A stretch of DNA of 64,000 bases from Nemertoderma westbladi (Eukaryota > Xenacoelomorpha > Nemertodermatida > Nemertodermatidae). The notes below the pieces were generated by a model. It was not told the origin of the DNA. It was given only the letters and a program-made list of their open reading frames with translations, and searched no databases. The stretch is taken from positions 62,001 to 126,000 of the forward strand of contig JAUCBJ010000675.1 of NCBI GenBank assembly GCA_032718475.1, read 5' to 3'. The position numbers and the translations under genes are program-made. This document shows positions 42,289-51,992 of the stretch, in pieces. Within the stretch, counting starts at the first letter, position 1; every line of letters begins with the position of its first letter.

Positions 42289-43621
42289 ATGCCACGCAAG
42301 TATGTAGAGGGAATGCTGCTCGATCCTATCACTCTTATCCTGAGAAAAATCTGGAGGACGCTTTGCACAGTGTACGTAGAGGGGGATCGTCTATAGGGAA
42401 AGCTGCCAAGGAATTTAAGGTGCCATATTCCACTCTGCATAATAAAGTCACAAACAAACATCCTGGCATTCATGGTGGGCAGTTGGCGATAAGTCAAAAA
42501 GAAGAAAAGGTGATGGTTAGTGTCATCAATGTAATGTGTGACTGGAAGTGTACACTTGACAACAACGACCTCCGTTTGCTTGTGTCTGGATATTTAAATA
42601 AGATGGGCATCCAGAACAGCAAGTTTACCAATAACACCCCTGGTATTGACTGGATAAATAGTTTTAAATCCCGACATAACTTGGTTTCACGCATCGCTGA
42701 TAATGTCAAACCCAGTCGAGCAGACATTTCTGTTGAAATGGTGTCAGAATATTTTGACAATCTAGAGAAGACCATTCCTTCCAACACACCAGCGAGCAAT
42801 ATATACAATTACGATGAAACAAATTTTACTGATCAGCCTGGCCACAAGAAAGTCATTTGTCGCATTTGCAGAAATCATATAGAACGTAAAATTGACCACT
42901 CTAAACAATCAACTAGCATTATGTTCTGTGCGAATGCAGAAGGTAGATTTCTTCCTCCAATGGTAGTGTATAAGGCAAAAAATTCATACACTGAGTGGGC
43001 CAAGAATGGTCCAGAGGGCGCCATATATGACTGTACAGAGAGTGGATGGTTCGACCAATCTAAATTTGAATCTTGGTTTTTTTTATCTTTTCATACCTGA
43101 TATGGAAGCAAACTGTATTCTAGGATCTGATGTATTTTGCTAGGTGACAATCACGGGATCCATGTATCTGTCTCTGTAATAAAGAAGTGCCTGGAGATGA
43201 ACATCAGACTCATCTTCCTTGTACCAAATGCAACGCATCTGCTCCAGCCTCTAGATGTTTCTGTATTCTGGCCTTGTAAAATTCTGTGGCGCAAGCTCTT
43301 AGATGGGTGGCGGAAGGAAACTAGAACCACTGGCGCAATCCCAAAAAATCAGTTCCCAGGATTACTGAAACGTCTCACTTCCCCATTATCAGTAGTCATT
43401 ATCATTACCATCCAGAACACATGGGTCGCTAAATCTGGATTCAAAGCTTGTGGGATTTTCCCGATGAACAGAAATGAAGTGTTGAAGAAGCTTCCCCAAA
43501 GTAAGGGCACAGAAGAAACAAGTGCATCAGTCATCGCGCAATGCTTTGGACAGGGTGTGGCAGAAATGCTTCAAGAACATTTGAGACCAACTGCCAAAAG
43601 ACAAAACAACAGAGGTACGAA
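42289..43621 (+). pseudogene. pogo-like transposase, DNA-binding and DDxD part
   Basis: ATG at 42289 (MPRKYV), then a 1-nt shift into a psq-type helix-turn-helix (GKAAKEFKVPYSTLHNKV), a CENP-B-type second DNA-binding region (TPGIDWINSFKSRHN) and the DDE_1 core: Asp in NYDETNF, a second Asp in GDNHGIHVS, and Asp in LLQPLDVSVF. PPMVVYKAKN and GWFDQSKFESW blocks are present. A frameshift near 43090-43140 separates the first and second Asp. The coding sequence is then interrupted by the LINE at RGTK and resumes at 49515. Confidence 0.85.
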
Positions 43622-43660
43622 AAGCTTTAAAAAGCGGAAAGTGATCGCGATAGGATTAAA

Positions 43661-44953
43661 ATGCTGGAAGGAATAGTAGAAAACCTTCTAATTAAGTTCT
43701 CGTTGTTAACTGGAGAATTGGGTGATACTTCTAATGCAAGCGGAGAAGCTTATACCAGTGTAAATGAGGATGTGAGACAATTAGAACAAAGCGACAATAA
43801 CCACGAAAAATATGAACGGGATCGGCAGAGTGAGAGGGTAAACACTACTACAGAGGCTACTACCGGTAGGCCTACTACAGAGGCTACTACCGGTACGCCT
43901 ACTACAGAGGCTACTACCGGTAGGCCTACTACAGAGGCTACTACCTGTACGCCTACTACAGAGGCTACTACCGGTAGGCCTACTACAGATCAGGGAATAC
44001 CACATGAAAGTTATCGCCAACCTGAGGAAAATAATTCGAGGTTTGCTGCCAAACACAGGAACAACATCAAGGACATTTTAATCATCGGGAGTTCGTTGTA
44101 TAAGTACGCTGATCCGCGTACTATAGGAACAAATGTCCAGATACACACATATCCTGGACTGACTTTCGCAGAGGCAGTACCCTTAATCAAACAGTATGAA
44201 GTAGAGCATCTACAGTCTGTCGTCATCGGCCTAGGCACCAACGATTTACAGAACAGCGTGGAGTCGATTATGGTTGATGTGGCAAACATGGTAGATACTA
44301 TTTTATTGCGCTTCACTCCTAACTTGTATATTGTAGAAGTACCACCGAATACAAATGCTACTACGCTTCGGAAAATCATGCTTCTTAATACGGAACTCCA
44401 GAAGTTTACCACTGATAAGAACATACACTTCATTCCTACGTGGAATGAATACACCACCGATAACAACGTTGTACTTAGTACATCATTTGCTAGAGATGGG
44501 CGTCATCTATCACATCAGGGTCTAGCTACTATGACAAGTTATATATCTAAGGCTCTCCATAATAACACACGGGATAAGTTCAGCGATGTAGTCGCGGGCC
44601 GCAGCCGTCAACCTCCGACAGTTAATGTACCGAGAGTTTCCCCGCCACCCTATAGCGGACATCCGGCCTCGCTGGCGCCACAGCGGACGCGATACCACAA
44701 CATACCCCAACAACCGCCGTACTCAAATATCCATAGGCGGCAGCCGCCGACCAATCACCGCGAACCAACGTTTTCCAACTCGCCATCGGCCTCGCAAAAC
44801 CCACAGTACAACCAGAACCAGTGGGTCCATAACCAGGGGATTGGCGGCTACAATCGGCCACCGTCTAATATTGATCAGAATGATATAGTCTCGCAAATGT
44901 CTACCGCAATTTCTGCGGCTGTTGCGCAAGCGGTTGGCCGTTTCTTTCACTAA
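43661..44953 (+). CDS. LINE copy A ORF1: coiled coil, 9-residue repeats, SGNH esterase-like domain
   Basis: The truncated ORF1 starts in a helical segment (ESDRDRIKMLEGIVENLL), followed by about five TTEATTGRP repeats (27 bp each, 43848-43990). The SGNH/GDSL hydrolase-like domain occupies residues about 140-310: block I IIGSSLYKY with the nucleophile-position Ser, block III GLGTNDL, and block V RDGRHLSHQG with the Asp-His pair. A Pro/Gln/Tyr-rich tail (residues 320-400) ends in an amphipathic helix. Esterase domains are known in ORF1 of CR1-like LINEs; the substrate is unknown. In block I the usual Asp of GDS is Ser. No stop interrupts the frame. Confidence 0.82.
   Translation: MLEGIVENLLIKFSLLTGELGDTSNASGEAYTSVNEDVRQLEQSDNNHEKYERDRQSERVNTTTEATTGRPTTEATTGTPTTEATTGRPTTEATTCTPTTEATTGRPTTDQGIPHESYRQPEENNSRFAAKHRNNIKDILIIGSSLYKYADPRTIGTNVQIHTYPGLTFAEAVPLIKQYEVEHLQSVVIGLGTNDLQNSVESIMVDVANMVDTILLRFTPNLYIVEVPPNTNATTLRKIMLLNTELQKFTTDKNIHFIPTWNEYTTDNNVVLSTSFARDGRHLSHQGLATMTSYISKALHNNTRDKFSDVVAGRSRQPPTVNVPRVSPPPYSGHPASLAPQRTRYHNIPQQPPYSNIHRRQPPTNHREPTFSNSPSASQNPQYNQNQWVHNQGIGGYNRPPSNIDQNDIVSQMSTAISAAVAQAVGRFFH
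43848..43990 (+). repeat. 27-bp coding minisatellite
   Basis: Five units encode TTEATTGRP with Gly/Cys and Arg/Thr variation. Each unit contains ACCGGTA and GGCCTAC, the same palindromes over-represented in the whole window. Confidence 0.9.
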
Positions 44954-45068
44954 TATAACAGACCCATAATATGCATTATATATACGTACCTTATGATTTT
45001 ATGACGTTATATTACCTGCAATAAATATACAAAGCGATTTTTATTGACTGATATATTTTAAATTAAAT

Positions 45069-46004
45069 ATGGTTATGAATTTTACTGGTGCAATGATTGC
45101 ATTCCTGCTTTTTGTATATATAAGTTTTATTTTTCACCTGCATTACGACCTGGCAGAGCCCCGAAGTATTGACAATTATATTAATATAATATACAATGTA
45201 GTATTTCAATGGGGTCTGTTCATTTTATTATTTTATTCTAACAAGTACATGAACAACAATATATATGCAGTAATTTCATCAGTAGAAGTAGCTAAGCGTC
45301 TCCAGCAGGGGTTGGTAATATTAATTAAAGTGCTACATTTATTGCCATATCTCAACATCTGTATACAAATGTACGCCCTGTGTCTATCAATGTGTTCTTT
45401 GACGCTTCAACTGACAAAATTATTTAAAAAGTGTACAAAAAATTTCATATATATTTTTATTTATTTTACTTTAAGATGGCTAGGTACTATTCCCATTATT
45501 AACATATACATATGTTTCTGCGGCTTGTCTACTATATATATATACTGGCAAACTAAATTGTTGCAGATCAAAATTGTTAAATTATTAATACTTATATGCG
45601 GTTTTTCAAACTACCTAATATCATGTAATCGGCGACGATATCGCAATAATCTTAAGTTAGATTCACAATCACGACAATCATATTGGTATACAAAAATGCG
45701 TAGACAAACTAGACGTAAATATACTGACCGACTACTTTCCTTTAGACTAACAATTGGTACACTGTACTTAATAATGACATCAACTGCATTAGTACACGAT
45801 AGATACAGTTCAAACTACTGGAACGTACCACTAATTTCGTTACTTACAATAACTAACATATCTATTATACTAACAATAACCATACGACTAAATAAAATAC
45901 GACGCCACAGTATTCATACACTGGGTCTTATCTTACTTGCCACCAATATATGGTGGTATGTGGAACTCTGCAGATGCATATTGCGAAAGTACAAGACTTT
46001 ATAA
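45069..46004 (+). CDS. LINE copy A membrane-protein ORF (polytopic)
   Basis: A 311-codon frame between ORF1 and ORF2. By eye it has about eight hydrophobic segments (residues roughly 5-25, 38-56, 80-103, 122-140, 143-160, 168-183, 226-246, 255-275, with a weaker one at 285-300) and a basic loop rich in Arg/Lys/Tyr at 185-225. No known domain was recognised. It starts 115 bp after ORF1 and overlaps the start of ORF2 by 55 bp. Copy B has a protein of comparable topology in the same place and in the same frame relation to ORF2, which argues that it is a real gene although sequence identity is low. A membrane role in the LINE cycle is inference. Confidence 0.62.
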   Translation: MVMNFTGAMIAFLLFVYISFIFHLHYDLAEPRSIDNYINIIYNVVFQWGLFILLFYSNKYMNNNIYAVISSVEVAKRLQQGLVILIKVLHLLPYLNICIQMYALCLSMCSLTLQLTKLFKKCTKNFIYIFIYFTLRWLGTIPIINIYICFCGLSTIYIYWQTKLLQIKIVKLLILICGFSNYLISCNRRRYRNNLKLDSQSRQSYWYTKMRRQTRRKYTDRLLSFRLTIGTLYLIMTSTALVHDRYSSNYWNVPLISLLTITNISIILTITIRLNKIRRHSIHTLGLILLATNIWWYVELCRCILRKYKTL

Positions 46005-46393
46005 CAACACATAAAAAATTATTTGCTCCTCTAAAAATAAAGTCAAAACGGCTGTTACTTATTTTATACTATTTACTATACTGCAAACAGTTCCGAGTAA
46101 TTCCATTCATTATATTGCAACGAATACAGCTGGCTCTTATTATATATATTATTATTATACAATCAAATGATGTGCAACTCAATCCGGGCCCTGATATTAA
46201 ACTGAGTGATATACGAGTATATCTAAAAGACAAACAACACTGTGACGGTACAAAGTATTTACACATAAACAATAGTAGCCTAGTTAAAAATTACGACGGT
46301 TTACATGATGTTCTACGGGGGTTAGATACTTCTAACACGATTGTAGGTGTCTCAGAAACATGGCTAAAAAACACCACAGTTCACGGTCAGTAG
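45950..46393 (+). CDS. LINE copy A ORF2 N-terminus: hydrophobic leader and 2A-like motif
   Basis: Starts at ATG 45950 inside the end of the membrane ORF, shifted by -1. Two hydrophobic segments (LLLILYYLLYC and LALIIYIIII) lead into NDVQLNPGP (NPGP at 46181-46192), close to the 2A consensus DxExNPGP, at which ribosomes skip a peptide bond before the final Pro. 2A-like motifs N-terminal to the endonuclease are known in several animal LINEs, and some double as signal peptides. The endonuclease starts after it (KYLHINNSSLVKN, GVSETWL). The frame is broken at about 46380 by an indel, where the main ORF2 frame takes over. Confidence 0.72.
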   Translation: MVVCGTLQMHIAKVQDFITTHKKLFAPLKIKSKRLLLILYYLLYCKQFRVIPFIILQRIQLALIIYIIIIQSNDVQLNPGPDIKLSDIRVYLKDKQHCDGTKYLHINNSSLVKNYDGLHDVLRGLDTSNTIVGVSETWLKNTTVHGQ

Positions 46394-49161
46394 GTCTACC
46401 GGGTTTCACACTATACAGGGCAGATAGGAAACGGAGGAAGGGAGGGGGGGTTGCACTGTATATTCCGAGCACAATGCCTCATAAACAATTACCAGATCTA
46501 ACGAATAAAAATAAACACTGCAATTACGACTCACTCTGGCTAGAAATAAACTCAAAGGTAACACTAGGTATAGTTTACAGACCGCCACGAACTAGTAAGC
46601 ATCAGTTTTTAATTGACATTAGCGAGGAAATCGAACACGCATTAAATAACGGCAACACTGAAACATTAATAATGGGTGACACAAACTTTGATTTATTAGA
46701 CAAAGAGGACTCCAAGGACTATACCAAAGTACTAAACAACTACAACTTGACATTACTGAATACTACAAACATCACACACTATGGCAATGGCAAAACAAAG
46801 GACTCATTAATAGACCACTTCATAACTTCCAACGCAACTATAAACATAAAAAATACAATAACTGCTAACTGCGACCATTCCGACCATGAATTTATACTTT
46901 TGCATAGTAACGACAATGTGGCACCAAAAATCATCCACCACGGGACCTCCAGGTGGTGCACATATCGCGACTACTCTAAATTTGTTGAAAAAAAATTTCT
47001 CAATGATTTAGGCAAAATTGATTGGGCACCAATATATACTTTGCAAGTAAATGACAGCTATGAGTACTTTGAACGTGAAATTGAAACGGTGTTTAATGCA
47101 CATGTACCACTAAAAAGAAAGTTAATTAAAAGGAACAAAAATTTGAAACAAAACGAGTGGTATACAAAAGAATTGGAAGGCCTAAAATGTGACAAGGATA
47201 CAAAATTATATAAATTTCGATCGACAAAAACCACCGAAGATTATAAAATATTCAAATTAGCTAGAAATAAATATAACAACTTAAATAGCCGATTGAAAAA
47301 TATGCATATCAAGTCAAAATTTGTAAATGAAAAATCAGTTCGCTCCCGTTGGTCTATAATTAATTCAATATTAAATAAAAACAAAAATAACAATCCAGTT
47401 GAACAAATTCAAAATGCAAAGGGCTATAAAATCACGGATCCGATAAAAATTGCAAATATATTCAATCGCGTATTCGAAAAATTAGGTGAATTCAAAAAAT
47501 TTACAAATAAAATGATATCAAAACAGCCAAATAGTAGTTATATAGCAACACAAAATACAGACGATACATTTGCTTTTAAAAACATATCTGAATTTGAAAT
47601 AATGAATATTCTCGAAAAACTTAATACAAATAAACCAAACGGGCCGTCTAACTTACCACCACGTATAATTAAATTAGCGAGATCAAAAATTATATTTCCA
47701 TTTACATCAATAATAAATAAATGCCTCACAACATCTACTTTTCCTGATAAATTAAAAGCCGCATATGTTACACCTGTATTTAAAGACGGAGACAGACTGG
47801 AACCTACTAACTACAGGCCGATTTCAGTTATATCTACCTTCAGTAAAATATTTGAAACTGTGATACTGAACCAAATGCTTAATTACGTTACAGACGAGAA
47901 AATAATTAATCGTAGACAATTTGGATTTAGAAAACGTTATTCTACTACTGATGCATTAATATACACAACAGAAACCTGGCGATCATCATTAGACAAAAAT
48001 AAATATGTCGCAGTTGCAGCTCTAGACTTAGCGAAAGCATTTAATTCCATTAATCATAAAATATTGCTTGAAAAATTAACTAGATTGGGGTTTCACAGTA
48101 CATCGATTCGATTACTAAATAGTTACTTAACCGACAGAAAACAAAAAGTAAAGATGAATAATGTTTTTTCGGAATGGGTCAAAATTAACAGGGGGGTACC
48201 ACAGGGAACACAGCTAGGGCCGCTTTTGTACCTACTATACGCTAACGATATTGCACTACTAAAAGATCTAGACCTAGTACAATACGCCGATGACACGTTG
48301 ATATTTTACACCCATTCAGACCCACAAACTACAACTAAAATTCTCTCAGAGCAAATAACCGCAGTAGAAAAGGAATTGACAAAAAATCAGCTCATGTTAA
48401 ATACAGGTAAAACCAAATTTATACTAATATCACCAAAACAACGAAATGACAATGTAAATACAATCACCCTTGATACAGCAACATGTAAAATAGAACAATG
48501 TACAACATTTAAATATCTAGGAGTAATTTTGGACAATCAACTTAATTGGAAAGAACAGATAAAAAAGGCTTCACATAAAATGGCGCTAGCCATATCTTGC
48601 CTACGACGAATAAAAGGCCAGCTTCCACGCAAGACTAAGCTAAATATATATAAGGCTACTGTACTTCCCTTTCACAACTACTGTTCACAATTGCTAATAC
48701 CATTACATGACCTGCACGGATACAAGCAGTTACTGTACGATCTTGAAAAACAACAGAATTACGCACTACGACTAGTATTTTGGAGGCAAATAAGAGACAG
48801 TACTGGGACCGAACTACGACAACTTGCTAAATTGCCGAATCTACACTCATTGCGTGAATTCAATGGACTCAACTTTTTATTTAAATATATACACAATCTA
48901 TCTATTCCATTTCAATCCTTAACACTACCATTTCTAAATAATATACACACAGACCCACAACTACTAAATGCTCGTACCAAAAATATAAAAATACCAAGGA
49001 CCTATAACAGCTACGGACACAACAGTTTATTAATTTCACTTATCAAATTATGGAACTCAACTGATATCAAACTGAAACAAATTCAATCTCATAAGGAATA
49101 CTACACAACAACAAAGAAAAAGTATTACGAACTACACATGCGCTATGATGAAATCACATAA
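46390..49161 (+). CDS. LINE copy A ORF2: endonuclease and reverse transcriptase
   Basis: About 920 codons, open to TAA at 49161. Apurinic endonuclease blocks: RKGGGVALYI, IVYRPPRTS, MGDTNFDLLD, LIDHFITSN and the catalytic CDHSDHEF. RT blocks: NYRPISVISTFSKIFE, RRQFGFRKRYSTTDAL, ALDLAKAFNSINH with the first Asp, RGVPQGTQLGPLLY, VQYADDTLIF (about residue 640 of the frame), and FKYLGVILDNQLNW. The C-terminal domain (LRRIKGQLPRKTKL, LIKLWNST) is typical for the CR1/L2 group. It nicks target DNA and primes reverse transcription from LINE RNA. The start is in the continuation of the frame beginning at 45950. Confidence 0.92.
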   Translation, partial: VGLPGFTLYRADRKRRKGGGVALYIPSTMPHKQLPDLTNKNKHCNYDSLWLEINSKVTLGIVYRPPRTSKHQFLIDISEEIEHALNNGNTETLIMGDTNFDLLDKEDSKDYTKVLNNYNLTLLNTTNITHYGNGKTKDSLIDHFITSNATINIKNTITANCDHSDHEFILLHSNDNVAPKIIHHGTSRWCTYRDYSKFVEKKFLNDLGKIDWAPIYTLQVNDSYEYFEREIETVFNAHVPLKRKLIKRNKNLKQNEWYTKELEGLKCDKDTKLYKFRSTKTTEDYKIFKLARNKYNNLNSRLKNMHIKSKFVNEKSVRSRWSIINSILNKNKNNNPVEQIQNAKGYKITDPIKIANIFNRVFEKLGEFKKFTNKMISKQPNSSYIATQNTDDTFAFKNISEFEIMNILEKLNTNKPNGPSNLPPRIIKLARSKIIFPFTSIINKCLTTSTFPDKLKAAYVTPVFKDGDRLEPTNYRPISVISTFSKIFETVILNQMLNYVTDEKIINRRQFGFRKRYSTTDALIYTTETWRSSLDKNKYVAVAALDLAKAFNSINHKILLEKLTRLGFHSTSIRLLNSYLTDRKQKVKMNNVFSEWVKINRGVPQGTQLGPLLYLLYANDIALLKDLDLVQYADDTLIFYTHSDPQTTTKILSEQITAVEKELTKNQLMLNTGKTKFILISPKQRNDNVNTITLDTATCKIEQCTTFKYLGVILDNQLNWKEQIKKASHKMALAISCLRRIKGQLPRKTKLNIYKATVLPFHNYCSQLLIPLHDLHGYKQLLYDLEKQQNYALRLVFWRQIRDSTGTELRQLAKLPNLHSLREFNGLNFLFKYIHNLSIPFQSLTLPFLNNIHTDPQLLNARTKNIKIPRTYNSYGHNSLLISLIKLWNSTDIKLKQIQSHKEYYTTTKKKYYELHMRYDEIT

Positions 49162-49508
49162 TTAATTAAAACAACGCTGCACGGGAACTTTGTCTCACTT
49201 TTAATTTTCACCCATTGTAAGATAGTTTATTGAAGCGTCAAATAACATTATTGTGCTATATTCTGAATATTTGGTACGGTACATTACTGTATTCTAGCTA
49301 CATATAGGATTGTATTGTATGTTGTATTTATTTTATAGTACTTGTAGCTACTGTAGGAGTGTACAATAGACCAGCCCCTGCTGGACTGAATCCTGACGCT
49401 ATTTACGGTCTTCAATTATCAGCTGGTATATTATCGTACTGTGCTGCCTCACTATAATTGTATTATTGTGAGTTTTACCGTAAATAAAGAAATAAATATA
49501 TATATATA
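49162..49508 (+). other. LINE copy A 3' UTR
   Basis: 347 bp. Contains CCAGCCCCTGCTGG (a possible small hairpin) at about 49370 and ends in an AT-rich tail before the target duplication. Confidence 0.6.
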
Positions 49509-49932
49509 TACGAAGATTGCACCTGGTAAACCTGCCACTCAAGAAACTATTACTGAAATTGAAGCTGCAAAGGAAGCAGCGAAGAAAGCTAAGGAAACTG
49601 CTCCAAAGTACAGAACGAGCAAGACACTTGTAGATATAACTAATGGAGGTGAATCTGGTCACTCTGACAATGATGATCTTTGCAATTTGTGCCATGTGTT
49701 GAATCCCCCTAACTCCACTGAGGATATTGTCGAGTGGAAGGATTGCGGCCACTGTAATTTGTGGTATCATGTCTCTTGTGTAATTGCCAAGGCCGGACCG
49801 GGTATCAAACCAGAAGATATCTGCAACTGCTGTGTAATTTGGCGAGTTACAGGGGTGGAGGATCGAGACAGTGGGGAAGATCAAGTTGTAGCTCTGGATT
49901 TAGAGGAGCTGGAGAACATAACTGACACATGA
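49509..49932 (+). pseudogene. pogo-like transposase C-terminus with PHD-like finger
   Basis: Resumes after the LINE with KIAPGKPATQE, a Lys/Ala-rich helix (AAKEAAKKAKETA), then CNLCHVLNPPN ... WKDCGHCNLWYHVSC ... CNCC, a Cys4-His-Cys3 PHD-like zinc finger as found at the end of some pogo/Tigger-like transposases. The stop is TGA at 49930-49932. Confidence 0.75.
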
Positions 49933-50479
49933 GAACATAATGTACCTTTTGCTTAATTGCCACTGCTAACTGCTTAAGATTTTGTTAAGTGTTTTTAAGT
50001 CAGTAAGTGTTCATGTTAAGTGTTGCTTATTAAAAATTTATAGTGTTGTTTATAGTGCTGTTTAGTTATAAACTGTTACTTATAATTATAAAAATAAAGA
50101 ATAATAATATTAAAATATTGCCCATGGTAATTGCTAAAAATAGTCTATTGATAGCTATAAAATGGCTATATATAGACTATTTTTTATGGCGATTATCATG
50201 GGCATGTTTTTAAAACATGTAAATGTATCGAATTCACCCCTTTGTAGGGGTTAAATTAAATTGAGATAGAGTAAACTGGAGTATCGAATTCACCCCATTT
50301 CTTGGGGTGAATTCGATACTTCTTTAACCAAAAAAAAAAAAACAGGAGATCAAGCCAAATTGGCTTGATCTCCGGTGTAAATTTGTATTCCTGAGTAGTG
50401 AAATGTCACAATCAGCACACAAATTACTTAGTGGGATGCAACGATAGAAAATAATGGTATAGAATACCCTGTAAATTAA

Positions 50480-50500
50480 CGAAATCACCCCCGTTCACGG
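50480..50500 (-). repeat. pogo-like right terminal inverted repeat
   Basis: Exact inverted copy of the left end; TA follows at 50501-50502. Confidence 0.92.
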
Positions 50501-50502
50501 TA

Positions 50503-50740
50503 ATTCCTGAAGTTTTAGCGGTAAGTAGGCCTGACTGCAGACTGTACCGTACAGTACAGTATAGTATAGTATAATTATACAAATACACATTATACATATA
50601 CCTCAATTTCGTTACTTATTATTATTATTATTTCGTTAATTATTATTACTCGGTATGGTGCACAAAATACTGCTGTCAGGCCAGCAGGCTGTACTGTTCT
50701 GTAGCACCACGGTACAGGTACTGCCTGACTCTGAGGCTTC
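50503..50740. other. Flank of the pogo-like element, with a segment duplicated near 60.8 kb
   Basis: Bases 50650-50741 are identical to 60784-60877. The left part has ATT and TATAG microsatellite-like runs. Confidence 0.7.
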
Positions 50741-50900
50741 CCTCAGAGTATATAGTAGGTAGATCCTCAGAGTAGGTATATTAATCAATTTATTTCCTGA
50801 CTATAATAACTCGACCGTCTTATTCTTCATTAAAATCACGGATTCTAACGAACAACCCGACAGCCCGCACGCCAGCCGACACGCGACGAATACGGGCGCG

Positions 50901-51992
50901 ATGTCGGACATACCAACGTTGTCCTCGGAAACTAGAGCACAACCAGGAGCGGGAACTAATGTCTCATACCCACCTCCTATACCAATACAGGTAGGTGCGG
51001 ATACGGGTGCTACACGCCAAGTAGATTTTAACAGCTGGTCAATAGCTACCCTGAAAACAGAACTATCCCTACTGGACCAAAAAACCAGTGGATCGAAAGC
51101 AGAATTAGTACAGCAGCTGACTAAAAATAGACCTCTAATACCATACATTACGGAGGGGTTAGGCCCAACAGCCAACGACTGTCGACCTAAAACAGTGCGA
51201 CGCAATTCGGCCCCATATCATAAACCCACGCTGGATGACTCCCGGCTGGAATTACCGAGCAGTCGAATCATGTCACTACACAATAACTCACCGACACCGA
51301 CAATCAACAGTCCCCGATCTGCTGAGCGACCTTTACATACCGGTACAGGTACTCCAGTGAAGGAGTACGTGGATAGGCCAAATGGTTCTCTACTTATAAA
51401 CAGCGATGTCGACATGACGCCCTGGCCTGGTCCGGAACCACCCGAGGCCGAGGTATTTGATGTCGATGACACCTTCTACTCCCCCTCCCATATTAATACT
51501 AATACACGAAGTGGAGAAAATTGGGTACCGGCAACCAATAACAACCCAGAGGTAAATGAATCCACAACCATATTAAGAAGGCAAGACATTATGGTCAACT
51601 GCGGCTGTGACTGCCGAAAAGAACTTGTAACCTTACGACACGACTTCGCACAACTAGCTGCAGACATGACCTTACTACGAGAGGAATTTATCGGAGTCCA
51701 ACGCGGTTTGGCGACTCCAGGACTGACGACGGAGGACTTCGTACCTCCAGCGCGGTTGGCGACGACGGAGGACTCCGTACCTCCAGCGCCGTTGGCGATG
51801 ACGGAGGACTCCGTACCTCCAGCGCGGTTGGCGACGACGGAGGACTCCGTACCTCCAGCGCGGTTGGCGACGATGGAGGACTCCGTACCTCCAGTGCGGT
51901 TGGCGACGACGGAGGACTCCGTAGCTCCAACGCGGTTAGAGACGACGGAGGCTACTACAACGGAATTTGAAGCCCAATACATACCTCGTTGA
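50901..51992 (+). CDS. LINE copy B ORF1, N-terminal part with SAP motif
   Basis: ATG at 50901 (GCGATGTCGG context). Residues about 35-75 fit a SAP motif (WSIATLKTELSLLDQKTSGS, KAELVQQL), a short helix-extended-helix that binds DNA. A low-complexity linker with DVDDTFYSPS follows, then a CGCDCRKELVTLRHDFAQLA helical segment and six 12-residue repeats PPARLATTEDSV (36-bp units, 51705-51950). The frame ends at TGA 51990-51992 but stays open in the same phase beyond it into the SGNH domain, so the TGA is probably a nonsense mutation of a single ORF1 of about 700 residues. Nucleic-acid binding by the SAP region is inference. Confidence 0.78.
   Translation: MSDIPTLSSETRAQPGAGTNVSYPPPIPIQVGADTGATRQVDFNSWSIATLKTELSLLDQKTSGSKAELVQQLTKNRPLIPYITEGLGPTANDCRPKTVRRNSAPYHKPTLDDSRLELPSSRIMSLHNNSPTPTINSPRSAERPLHTGTGTPVKEYVDRPNGSLLINSDVDMTPWPGPEPPEAEVFDVDDTFYSPSHINTNTRSGENWVPATNNNPEVNESTTILRRQDIMVNCGCDCRKELVTLRHDFAQLAADMTLLREEFIGVQRGLATPGLTTEDFVPPARLATTEDSVPPAPLAMTEDSVPPARLATTEDSVPPARLATMEDSVPPVRLATTEDSVAPTRLETTEATTTEFEAQYIPR
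51705..51950 (+). repeat. 36-bp coding minisatellite
   Basis: About six units with GACGACGGAGGACTCCGTAC, each encoding PPARLATTEDSV or a close variant. Its position corresponds to the 27-bp repeats of copy A, though the units are unrelated. Confidence 0.92.

Larger units (their letters stand above)
43622..49508 (+). mobile_element. CR1-group LINE copy A, 5'-truncated
   Basis: 5.9 kb inserted into the pogo-like transposase gene. TACGAA occurs on both sides (43616-43621 and 49509-49514) as target duplication. The 3' end is an AAATAAAGAAATAAA(TA)n tail. It encodes, in order, an ORF1 remainder with SGNH domain, a membrane-protein ORF, and ORF2. Compared with copy B it lacks the 5' UTR and the N-terminal SAP-containing part of ORF1. 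Confidence 0.85.
41994..50500 (+). mobile_element. pogo-like transposon, interrupted by a CR1-group LINE
   Basis: 21-bp terminal inverted repeats starting CCGTGAACGGGGGTGATT lie at 41994-42014 and 50480-50500, perfectly mirrored, with TA on both outer sides (41992-41993, 50501-50502), the Tc1/mariner/pogo target. Subterminal iterations of TCGAATTCACCCC in both orientations (42024-42052, 50229-50240, 50284-50323) look like transposase-binding sites. Without the LINE (43622-49508) the element would be about 2.6 kb. It is inserted exactly at the start codon of the minus-strand LINE ORF1. Confidence 0.9.

Noticed and set aside
43848-43990. Regular repeats that might suggest a CRISPR array
   Set aside because: The units are directly adjacent without unique spacers and code for a protein linker; the context is eukaryotic.
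51705-51950. 36-bp repeats as possible CRISPR array
   Set aside because: No spacers; the repeats are in frame inside ORF1.
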